12,836 nt of DNA from JAIBAI01 sp044238875 (GTDB taxonomy: Bacteria; Bacteroidota; Bacteroidia; M30B66): assembly GCA_044238875.1 (NCBI GenBank), contig JBIICM010000061.1:1-12836 (forward strand), in the 5' to 3' direction. The notes below the pieces were generated by a model. It worked only from the letters and a program-made list of their open reading frames with translations. It was not told the origin of the DNA and ran no database searches. Made by a program: the position numbers and the translations under genes. Shown in pieces: positions 7,066-12,836 of this stretch; within the stretch, counting starts at the first letter, position 1, and each line of letters starts with the position of its first letter.

Positions 7066-7085
7066 ATGATTACAAAAATAATCAT
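7066..7085 (-). promoter_or_regulatory. 20-bp dyad overlapping the -7 element of the DUF3127 gene
   Basis: The plus strand reads ATGATTA-CAAAAA-TAATCAT, two perfect 7-bp arms. On the minus strand TATTTTTG (7080 to 7073) is a full match to TAnnTTTG, 22 nt before the DUF3127 start, and lies inside the dyad. A protein bound there would compete with RNA polymerase, so this is a candidate operator. The -33 element is not evident. Confidence 0.5.
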
Positions 7086-7132
7086 TTCATTGCAGCCGGG
7101 GCGTATTTTACTGGAATTAAATTATGAACAAT

Positions 7133-7630
7133 TCAGTGGATAAAATCTGCAATCAGCCAACCAGCGATTAACATCGCTACCAGGATCAGAAAAAGCAGGG
7201 TAAACGGATTAGCGACCAGCCTGCTCAGCAGCGGTTCTTTTTTTTGAATAATCGCCGAAGGCAACATTACCGGGCTGTTTTCTGGGGAGGTAGCTTCTTT
7301 ATTTTTATCCTGTTTGGGAGAATCATCCCGCACTGGTTTAACCAGAGGTTCTGATACAATGGGCTTTTCAATTACTGGCTTGAGCCGAACTTGTGATAGT
7401 TTCTCCCATTCGATTTGTGTAAAGCCAATCTGAAGCTTATCGCCGGGAAAAAGGCGAATAAATGCGGCCGGCTTGCCATTTACAAGTGTTCCAAAACGGC
7501 TGCCAAGGTCACGCAGCCAGATTTCACCTGAATCATGAACCTCCAGCACGGCATGCTTATCATCAGCCAGCTTGTCGCCCACATATATATCCATACTGGA
7601 TTTCCGGCCGATACTGAACTCAACCGGCAT
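7133..7630 (-). CDS. Tail-anchored FHA-domain protein
   Basis: Residues 5-75 form a forkhead-associated fold beginning almost at once with FSIGRKSS. The G-R pair and the DLGSRFGTLVNG stretch (41-52) are recognisable. FHA domains normally bind phosphothreonine through a Ser three residues before a conserved His and an Asn in the GSxNGT loop. Here these are Asp (ADDKH) and Phe (GSRFGT), so phosphopeptide binding may be lost or altered. Residues 85-130 are a charged Pro/Lys/Glu linker. Residues 143-162 are one strongly hydrophobic helix, followed by only a few residues, so the FHA domain should face the cytoplasm from a C-terminal anchor. The ATG lies 5 nt after the stop of the vWA-FHA gene, implying one operon and probably one complex. 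Confidence 0.8.
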   Translation of the reverse strand: MPVEFSIGRKSSMDIYVGDKLADDKHAVLEVHDSGEIWLRDLGSRFGTLVNGKPAAFIRLFPGDKLQIGFTQIEWEKLSQVRLKPVIEKPIVSEPLVKPVRDDSPKQDKNKEATSPENSPVMLPSAIIQKKEPLLSRLVANPFTLLFLILVAMLIAGWLIADFIH

Positions 7631-7635
7631 AATAC

Positions 7636-9105
7636 TTAAACCTTGAGGGTAAGCTCCACCTTTCCGAGCCTGATCTTATCTCCATGCACAATCTGTTTGT
7701 TGCGGATACGTTCTCCGTTCACAAAAGTTCCATTCGTGCTGCCAAGGTCAGTAATATTGATCTCTTTTCCGCGCAGGTGAATGATCGCATGTTTGCCGGT
7801 AACGGTTTGCTCTGAGAGCTGAATATCGTTTGATTCGTTCCTTCCGATGGAAACTTCAGGTTTGTTAAGCTGAAAGGTGAGGGTGCGGCCGCCGATACTC
7901 ACCAGCACCATCGGTTCTCCGGGCACAGGAGCAGAGGCCGGCGGTTTGGGCAGCACAATATCTTTGCGTTCAACTTTTTTAACGTCAGTTTCTGATTTAT
8001 TAAGTGCTGGTGCTAATTGGGGCTCCTCATCACCGGCTGCAACCTGTTTCTTTTTACCCTTGCCCGAAAGCACATTTACAAGAATCATTATGACAACAAT
8101 CAATCCCAGAATACCGATAGATATCCATAGATAAGCCTTGTAATCGTCGGGGATCAGATTTTCATTACTTCCATCAGAAGCGGTAATGAATTGCCGTGCA
8201 CCCCTGAAGTCCAGTTCAATGGTTGCCTTATTGATGCCATTTTCGGGCTGCACGGTAAATACAATATCATACGCCGCCTCATCAAGATATGCAGGGAAAG
8301 GGGTGCTGAAGAAATCAGACAATGCGTTTATGATTTCGACCTGTGAACGGGCGTGTATATTTTTTCCGCCAGTGCGGATACAAACTCTGTTCATCATCAT
8401 TCCTGCAGCATAGGCCGTATCCGAAGGCAGGTAGGTAACGGCATAAACAGGAATGCCAAGATCTTTGGCCTTGTTCACACAATCAGAGGATGAAATGGCT
8501 GACCGGCTATTGTTTTTTCCGGTTGAAAGTACCACAAAAAGCCTGTTTCTTGGCAGTGATTGCTGTGCTTCTAAGTATTTAAGGGCTTCAAGAATGTTTT
8601 TGTAAAGATCAACACGATGCGACGTATCTGCCCGCGAGCTGATTTTTGTCATCATTTCGCTCTTAAACCTTTCATGGCGGCTACTAAACGACTCAGCCAA
8701 TAAATGTAAACCTCCTCCGCTACTGTCGGCCTCATCACTACCGAACCAAGCGATGTTCAATAAATCTTCAGCATCCAGATTATCTATCGAAGCTGAGAGC
8801 CCTTCCCGCAAATCTTTCAAGGCTTTGCCATAAGTATTGCCTGACGATTCAATCATGAAGAATAAACTCCTACCTTTCTCAGGAGCCGAACCGGGTGCAC
8901 TTTCGCTAATACTGAATTCAACCGGCTGCTGCAGTTGACTTAATTTTAAATCAGCCTTGTCGAACTTTTTTTTACCGGTGTAAACTACAGATAGTTTGAT
9001 CTCCGGAAAACGGCTTGAATCAATGGCCGTAATCTTAAGATCCTGCGACCTTGCGAAATTTAAACCCGCAAGCATCATGCAAGCAAGGGTGAAAACCTTG
9101 ATCAT
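7636..9105 (-). CDS. Exported vWA domain - transmembrane helix - cytoplasmic FHA domain protein
   Basis: With the ATG at 9105 the protein has 489 residues and starts with a signal peptide (MIKVFTLACMMLAGLNFA, cleavage near residues 18-20). Residues 80-270 resemble a von Willebrand factor A fold. The metal-site motif DxSxS reads E-S-S-G-N (86-90), and the later LTDG-type aspartate position reads L-S-T-G, so the MIDAS is degenerate. One transmembrane helix (325-346) precedes a basic stretch, a Pro-rich linker and a canonical C-terminal FHA domain (about 399-489; IGRNESNDI, GSTNGTFVNG at 455-464). The vWA part should lie outside the inner membrane and the FHA part inside. The frame extends to a GTG at 9171 with an ATG at 9162, but only the 9105 start begins with a clean signal peptide. 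No kinase or phosphatase is seen nearby in the window. Confidence 0.8.
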   Translation of the reverse strand: MIKVFTLACMMLAGLNFARSQDLKITAIDSSRFPEIKLSVVYTGKKKFDKADLKLSQLQQPVEFSISESAPGSAPEKGRSLFFMIESSGNTYGKALKDLREGLSASIDNLDAEDLLNIAWFGSDEADSSGGGLHLLAESFSSRHERFKSEMMTKISSRADTSHRVDLYKNILEALKYLEAQQSLPRNRLFVVLSTGKNNSRSAISSSDCVNKAKDLGIPVYAVTYLPSDTAYAAGMMMNRVCIRTGGKNIHARSQVEIINALSDFFSTPFPAYLDEAAYDIVFTVQPENGINKATIELDFRGARQFITASDGSNENLIPDDYKAYLWISIGILGLIVVIMILVNVLSGKGKKKQVAAGDEEPQLAPALNKSETDVKKVERKDIVLPKPPASAPVPGEPMVLVSIGGRTLTFQLNKPEVSIGRNESNDIQLSEQTVTGKHAIIHLRGKEINITDLGSTNGTFVNGERIRNKQIVHGDKIRLGKVELTLKV

Positions 9106-9245
9106 TAATGCTTTGTAAGTTATCAGAGAGCCCTTAAGGAAAAGGTGCAGGTATTTACGCATGCTGATCACAAAAATGTAAAATTTTCAGGAGTGCCTTT
9201 TTAACCTTGCAGTCATTTATAAACAACATTATTCAAACCAACATG

Positions 9246-9644
9246 TTATTCATTTTTAGGCAAAACAATACGGAGGCCTGCTTTTTTCCAGCTTTCAAAT
9301 CCGCCGGTAAGTATAACGACCGTGCTAAAGCCTGCAGTATTTAAGTATGTAGCGAAATTTTCAGAATGAGATCCGTCATTACAGTAAATGTAAACAGGCT
9401 CATAGCGTTTTAGCTGATCCACCCGGCGTTCGGCGTCTTTTCCCGGCCAGATTATACGTTCAGCACCCTCAATACATCCGAGTTCATAAGCTTCCCTGTT
9501 GCGCAGGTCAAGCAACTTATGCCTGATGTGTTTCATCTTGGCATCAAAGGCCTGTGGATCAAGCTTTTCGATTCGCGATTGCTGCGCCGAAAGAAAAAGT
9601 GGCAGTAAAAAGCCAAACAGTAAACCTATACCTTTCATCATCAT
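9246..9644 (-). CDS. Exported rhodanese-like protein
   Basis: The 132-residue product begins with a signal peptide of the form MMMKGIGLLFGFLLPLFLSA, with likely cleavage before Gln21. The rest is a single rhodanese domain: L-L-D-L-R-N-R-E-A-Y (44-53), E-G-A (59-61), the active-site strand V-Y-I-Y-C88, and L-T-G-G-F-E-S-W (112-119). The catalytic Cys88 is present, but the loop is C-N-D-G-S-H-S with His where an Arg is usual. The common G-H-I motif reads G-C57-I, giving a second cysteine. It should act in the periplasm, possibly in sulfur transfer or thiol chemistry, but no substrate can be named. Three ATGs in a row start the frame, and the first is used here. It is followed after 140 nt by the vWA-FHA gene and diverges from the porin gene. 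Confidence 0.85.
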   Translation of the reverse strand: MMMKGIGLLFGFLLPLFLSAQQSRIEKLDPQAFDAKMKHIRHKLLDLRNREAYELGCIEGAERIIWPGKDAERRVDQLKRYEPVYIYCNDGSHSENFATYLNTAGFSTVVILTGGFESWKKAGLRIVLPKNE

Positions 9645-9693
9645 TTTTGTTTACAAAGTTCTGCCATATCATCCAATCTCCGCCGAATGTTTT

Positions 9694-9711
9694 AACAATT
9701 GTTTTCAACAA
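9694..9711. promoter_or_regulatory. AACAA/TTGTT half-site cluster in the rhodanese-porin divergent gap
   Basis: The plus strand holds the perfect palindrome AACAATTGTT (9694-9703), followed after three bases by another AACAA (9707-9711), so the central TTGTT can pair with either flank. It lies about midway between the divergent starts at 9644 and 9787. It could be an operator, but in AT-rich intergenic DNA such repeats also arise by chance. Confidence 0.25.
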
Positions 9712-9772
9712 CTCAATGTGTTAAGCCTGACCGGTGACCTTCGACCAGTGAATTTCTAATTCGGGGTTTAAC

Positions 9773-9780
9773 TACTTTTG
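9773..9780 (+). promoter_or_regulatory. Candidate -7 promoter element of the porin gene
   Basis: TACTTTTG is a full match to TAnnTTTG and ends only 6 nt before the GTG at 9787, so transcription would begin at or next to the start codon. No TTG is seen at the expected -33 position. An alternative TTG start (9778) lies within the box. Confidence 0.4.
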
Positions 9781-9786
9781 CCCGAC

Positions 9787-11661
9787 GTGAAAAGGCTTCT
9801 GCTCTTGTTGCTCCTGATGAGTCCGGTGGCGCTCTGCGCCCAAACCGGCAATTCAGCTGACTCTTCTGCTATCGGGAAAGATACCAGCCGGATATGGCAG
9901 GGAACATTTGAAATGACTGAGTCGGCCAAAACCGGTCTTAGCACTTTGAGCAACACGCTCGACAGGTTTCAGCTTTATCAGCCGGTTTTCAAGTATTCAT
10001 TTTTTAACACCAACCTTTCAAACAATGGCACACCGTGGCAGGATCTTGTTTACCGAAACACATTCAGCAGGGGCTTCGATCCTGGATTTCATACCTATGA
10101 TATTTATTACCTGCGTTTGACTGATACTAAATGGTACGACTGTGAGTCGCCATTTACGCACGCTACTTACATGCAAGGGCCTAAAGAAGAAGCCAATTTT
10201 GGTCTCATACATACCCAGAATATAAGAAAGCAATTTAACCTCGGACTTCGATTTCAGCGGATAGCTGCACAAGGACATTACCAGCGACAGGCACTCAGCC
10301 ATCAGTCGCTGTTGTTGCACAGCTGGATCAGGCCCGACAGCATGCCTTATCAGGCGCTGATAGCCGTTGAGTATAACAATGGCGTATGTCAGGAAAACGG
10401 CGGAATTACTCCGGCAGGCGACACCCTTTTCAGTCGAGGTACTGAAGGCAACCGATTGCTTATTCCGGTAAATCTTGACAATGCCAGGAACAGGATTTTT
10501 GGTAACGGCTTTTTTGTCAGGCAAACCTATGACCTGCAGCAGCGGGCTGACAGCATCCCGCGGGCATTTTTTCGCCTTCAGCATAGTTTACGCTACCAGT
10601 TTAGAAAATTTTATTTTGAAGACAACCTGAGCAACCCCGGTTATTATCCTTCTGTTTTTGATTCTTCATTATCGGCAGTCAATTATTCATTGCGGTTCTG
10701 GGATAATGAACTGGCGCTTCTGCGGCTTTTGAACGGCGAAAATAAAGGCGCCTTCGAAGCAAAACTTTATTACCGGCAGCAGTTTGTAAAATTGGAATCA
10801 TCCATTGAACTTCCAGAAAACCATTTCAATCTGCAAAGCATCAATCAAAGTGCCGGCGGTTTTATTACCATCAAATTCAGACCTGAATGGGGCATGAGAA
10901 TAAAGGCAGAAGCGTTTGTATCAGGATTTAACGCAGGAGATGCGAACATAGAACTTGAACACTGGTATGTAACCAAAAAGGGGCATCGGTTTGAGGGTGG
11001 ATTTCTGGGTTTTAGGCAGGAGAACAATTATCAGCTACAACGTTTTGTTTCGAACTTCTCTGCGTGGGATCAACAGCAAAATAAACAGGCTGAACTCAGG
11101 CTTTATGGCCGGCTTATCACTGTCGGCAGACAACTTACCGTTGACCTGAATGTCAGGCAAATTAACGGTTTTACCTTAATGGATCAGAATGGTTTGCCTG
11201 TGCAGCTCACAAAAGCAATTACCCTGTTTACAGCCTTAGCGAATCACCGGCTGCACTTTGGTAAGTGGCATTTATACACACGTTTGCTGTTACAGCAAAA
11301 TAACCGGAATGAGCTGATGCGTTTGCCACTCATTCAGCTGCAGGAAAGTTTTTTCAGGGAAGGTAAAATCGGGGGTAAAACAAGCTGGCGGATCGGAATT
11401 GACCTTTTTGCGGTAACGTCATATCGGCCGAATGCCTATCAGGTTTATAGCGGAATGTTTTATTTACAGAATGAGCGCATTAACAATAGCTTGTTTCAAG
11501 CGGATTTTTATGTTTCAGCAAAAATCAGAAGGGCACTTGCTTTTATAAAAGCAGAACACTTCAATGCCGGTTGGGCTGCTTATCGTGTGATTCCCGTACC
11601 GGGCTATCCGCTCCATGACTTTAATCTTAAGCTTGGCATCAGCTGGATGTTTTTTGATTAG
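9787..11661 (+). CDS. Putative outer-membrane porin (Porin_10 family)
   Basis: With the GTG at 9787 the product has 624 residues. It opens with a signal peptide (VKRLLLLLLLMSPVALCA, V read as Met), with likely cleavage before the Gln of AQTG. The body is rich in alternating polar/aromatic strands, as in a beta-barrel. It shows the Porin_10 (PF14121) features I recognise: a segment near residue 120 of the form P-F-T-H-A-T-Y-M-Q-G-P-K-E-E, then H-T-Q-N-I, a G-H-Y-Q-R stretch, and E-N-G-G. The last strand ends W-M-F-F-D, with an aromatic near the C-terminus as expected for barrel insertion. The substrate is unknown. A TTG three codons earlier (9778) is also in frame, but GTG fits the signal peptide equally well and does not lie in the promoter box. 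The gene diverges from the rhodanese gene. Confidence 0.8.
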   Translation: MKRLLLLLLLMSPVALCAQTGNSADSSAIGKDTSRIWQGTFEMTESAKTGLSTLSNTLDRFQLYQPVFKYSFFNTNLSNNGTPWQDLVYRNTFSRGFDPGFHTYDIYYLRLTDTKWYDCESPFTHATYMQGPKEEANFGLIHTQNIRKQFNLGLRFQRIAAQGHYQRQALSHQSLLLHSWIRPDSMPYQALIAVEYNNGVCQENGGITPAGDTLFSRGTEGNRLLIPVNLDNARNRIFGNGFFVRQTYDLQQRADSIPRAFFRLQHSLRYQFRKFYFEDNLSNPGYYPSVFDSSLSAVNYSLRFWDNELALLRLLNGENKGAFEAKLYYRQQFVKLESSIELPENHFNLQSINQSAGGFITIKFRPEWGMRIKAEAFVSGFNAGDANIELEHWYVTKKGHRFEGGFLGFRQENNYQLQRFVSNFSAWDQQQNKQAELRLYGRLITVGRQLTVDLNVRQINGFTLMDQNGLPVQLTKAITLFTALANHRLHFGKWHLYTRLLLQQNNRNELMRLPLIQLQESFFREGKIGGKTSWRIGIDLFAVTSYRPNAYQVYSGMFYLQNERINNSLFQADFYVSAKIRRALAFIKAEHFNAGWAAYRVIPVPGYPLHDFNLKLGISWMFFD

Positions 11662-11716
11662 GCTGCACCCAAAACTTAATGAATTAAAATATTTGCAAAG
11701 GCAATAGCTTAAAAAA

Positions 11717-11736
11717 TCATTCGTTTTAAAGAATGA
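11717..11736. repeat. Imperfect palindrome between the porin and hsp20 genes
   Basis: TCATTC (11717-11722) and GAATGA (11731-11736) are inverted around GTTTTAAA. On the minus strand the repeat is followed by six T, but no minus-strand gene ends here. On the plus strand there is no T run. It may be an AT-rich operator, a weak minus-strand terminator, or chance. The rest of the 178-nt gap shows only AT-rich DNA with near matches to TAnnTTTG. Confidence 0.25.
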
Positions 11737-11839
11737 CAAAAATCATAAAAGCTACTGATGATGGTCATTGATGTGCTGGGGTATTGAATGGAGATTTGTA
11801 ATGTAATTCAAATTTTGTTTAACCCTAAAACTTAAAAAA

Positions 11840-12292
11840 ATGGCAACAATAATCAAAGCTGAAAATTTCTTTCCGGCATGGACAGGTGAATTGTTTGACA
11901 CCGGAAAGCTACTGAATTCACGTTTATTTGACTTGGATGGCGAGGCCTTTAATCTTGCCAAAAGAGTACCATCAGTAAACATTACTGAAAACGACAAGGA
12001 ATTCAGGATTGAAATGGCCGCACCCGGTCTTGACAAAAAAGACTTCAAGGTGGAGGTTGAAAATGGTCTTCTTTGCATCAGTTCAGAGAAAGAAGAGGAA
12101 ACTACTGAAGAAAAAAAGAATTACACCCGTAGGGAATATTCGTTTAACAGTTTCAGCCGTTCGTTCACTTTGCCTGAAAACTCTTTGCCTGAGAAAATCA
12201 ATGCCAGCTATCAGAATGGTATTCTGAGCATTGTGCTCCCCAAGAAAGAGGTAAGCGTATTAAAAGCGGCAAAGGAAATACAGGTTTCCTGA
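11840..12292 (+). CDS. Small heat-shock protein, Hsp20/alpha-crystallin family
   Basis: This 150-residue chaperone holds unfolding proteins in a refoldable state without ATP. The N-terminal arm (1-42) is hydrophobic and Phe-rich. The alpha-crystallin domain (about 43-138) starts with P-S-V-N-I-T-E and has M-A-A-P-G-L-D-K-K-D-F. It ends with the hallmark A-S-Y-Q-N-G-I-L-S-I-V-L-P. The tail ends K-E-I-Q-V-S, where I-Q-V fits the I-x-I/V motif used for oligomer assembly. It is a single gene, 178 nt after the porin gene and closed by its own hairpin terminator. Upstream, AAATTTTG (11810-11817) differs from TAnnTTTG at one base and lies about 22 nt before the ATG. No CIRCE element is visible. Confidence 0.95.
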   Translation: MATIIKAENFFPAWTGELFDTGKLLNSRLFDLDGEAFNLAKRVPSVNITENDKEFRIEMAAPGLDKKDFKVEVENGLLCISSEKEEETTEEKKNYTRREYSFNSFSRSFTLPENSLPEKINASYQNGILSIVLPKKEVSVLKAAKEIQVS

Positions 12293-12320
12293 AGGGTTTA
12301 ATTGAACCTGTGGTTGCGTT

Positions 12321-12348
12321 TAAAGGGGAGGCAAAGGCATCCCCTTTA
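12321..12348 (+). terminator. Intrinsic terminator of the hsp20 gene
   Basis: TAAAGGGGA (12321-12329) and TCCCCTTTA (12340-12348) form a perfect 9-bp stem around a 10-nt loop, 29 nt after the hsp20 stop. The stem end plus following bases give a short T-rich tail (TTTATT), weaker than the ideal run of T. It separates hsp20 from the next gene. Confidence 0.7.
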
Positions 12349-12397
12349 TTCAATCCAGTATAAAAATTTGCTAGTTTAACCCCACTGCCAAAAGGCA

Positions 12398-12428
12398 TTG
12401 GTAAAATATAAATCATCAATTGACTTTG
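12398..12428 (+). promoter_or_regulatory. Weak candidate promoter of the propeller gene
   Basis: TTG (12398-12400), 20 nt, then TGACTTTG (12421-12428) resembles the Bacteroidota TTTG-N19-21-TAnnTTTG layout with one mismatch in the -7 box. Its end is only 3 nt from the ATG, so transcription would start at the codon itself, which makes this doubtful. Confidence 0.25.
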
Positions 12429-12431
12429 GAA

Positions 12432-12836
12432 ATGAAAACCAGCAACGCTATTATCTTTGGATTGCCATTAAATACTTTTCTATTATTGGCTTTAATCATT
12501 TATAAAACCATTGGAATTTACGCCCAAACTAACCAATGGCAGATTTTTAATGTTTCTAATTCAGGGCTTGCCGACAATGTTGTTTTTCATACCGCTTTTC
12601 AGGATCCTGATATCAGCTGGATTGGTACTAATAATGGCCTTTCAAGGTTCGATGGTGCAAGCTGGACAACCTACAAGATGGGTAACTCCGGCCTTCCGGC
12701 AAATATTGTAAAACGCCTGATGGTTGATTTGGACGGTAAACTCTGGATTGGTACGAATGGCGTTTTTACAGTCAATGGCGGAGGGCTTGCCATCTTTGAC
12801 GGGACAAAATGGGAGGTATATAACCCTTCAAATTCG
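12432..12836 (+). CDS. Exported regulator-propeller (Reg_prop) repeat protein, 3' end outside the window
   Basis: The frame from the ATG at 12432 stays open for 135 codons to the window edge, so the protein is cut only by the window. A long signal peptide ends Y-A-Q (30-32). Then come repeats of the two-component regulator propeller type: W-I-G-T-N-N-G-L-S-R-F-D-G (63-75), S-G-L-P-A-N (86-91), L-W-I-G-T-N-G (104-110), G-G-L-A-I-F-D-G-T-K-W (117-127). The Trp residues W63/W105 and W78/W127 mark a repeat of roughly 42-49 residues, with extra residues V-F-T-V-N in the second unit. Such propellers form the periplasmic sensor of hybrid two-component systems, or stand alone in secreted proteins with a C-terminal sorting signal. 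Which applies here cannot be told. Confidence 0.85.
   Translation, partial: MKTSNAIIFGLPLNTFLLLALIIYKTIGIYAQTNQWQIFNVSNSGLADNVVFHTAFQDPDISWIGTNNGLSRFDGASWTTYKMGNSGLPANIVKRLMVDLDGKLWIGTNGVFTVNGGGLAIFDGTKWEVYNPSNS

Noticed and set aside
9106..9171. 22-residue N-terminal extension of the vWA-FHA protein
   Set aside because: It would place a mixed basic/hydrophobic stretch in front of a complete signal peptide; the ATG at 9105 is the simpler start.
10018..10584. 188-codon open frame on the minus strand inside the porin gene
   Set aside because: It is antisense to a coherent signal-peptide-to-barrel coding sequence and shows no recognisable domain.
11662..11839. CIRCE or other classical heat-shock operator before hsp20
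   Set aside because: No TTAGCACTC/GAGTGCTAA pair is present; the only repeats there are short and AT-rich.
11752..12078. Minus-strand frame over the hsp20 promoter and N-terminus
   Set aside because: It is antisense to a clear Hsp20 gene and has no domain.
12511..12711. 66-codon plus-strand frame at the right edge
   Set aside because: It is an out-of-frame shadow of the propeller gene, whose own frame stays open from 12432 to the window end.
1..12836. CRISPR array, tRNA, rRNA or transposon ends
   Set aside because: No regularly spaced repeats, cloverleaf candidates, transposase frames or terminal inverted repeats with target duplications were seen; gaps between genes are all under 180 nt.

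Overview
The window looks like chromosomal DNA from a member of the Bacteroidota. The evidence is a DUF3127 protein, a Porin_10-type outer-membrane protein, regulator-propeller repeats, exported proteins cleaved at ...AQ sites, and several start-proximal matches to the Bacteroidota -7 promoter element TAnnTTTG. Exact taxonomy cannot be read from the sequence. I see no insertion sequence, phage gene, tRNA, rRNA or CRISPR array, and no gene-free stretch over 300 bases.

Left part (1-4504, all minus strand). Reading in transcription order, rsfS (ribosome silencing factor) is followed by ftsH (membrane AAA+ zinc protease), then by a half-size ABC exporter 19 nt after ftsH, and then by the first 18 codons of a response regulator that leaves the window. 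birA (biotin-protein ligase) diverges from rsfS across a 41-nt gap. It converges on efp with an 8-nt tail-to-tail overlap.

Middle part (5282-9644, all minus strand). In transcription order this holds an exported rhodanese-like protein, a vWA-TM-FHA protein, a tail-anchored FHA protein 5 nt later, a DUF3127 OB-fold-like protein with an SSB-type acidic tip, a DUF2461 protein, and efp. The vWA/FHA pair is the least conventional element. One protein has an extracytoplasmic vWA domain with a degenerate metal site, a membrane helix and a cytoplasmic FHA domain. Its partner is a tail-anchored FHA protein that has lost the usual phospho-recognition residues.

Right part (9787-12836, all plus strand). 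A Porin_10-type outer-membrane beta-barrel diverges from the rhodanese gene. It is followed by an Hsp20 small heat-shock protein with a clear hairpin terminator. The window ends inside an exported protein built of regulator-propeller repeats, open at its 3' end.

Functionally, the window mixes housekeeping genes of translation and proteostasis (rsfS, ftsH, efp, hsp20, birA) with envelope functions (ABC exporter, porin, rhodanese, vWA/FHA pair, propeller protein). The most checkable novelties are the vWA/FHA pair, the SSB-tipped DUF3127 protein with a dyad over its -7 box, the Asn-tipped EF-P, and the palindromes placed just upstream of the ftsH and response-regulator starts.
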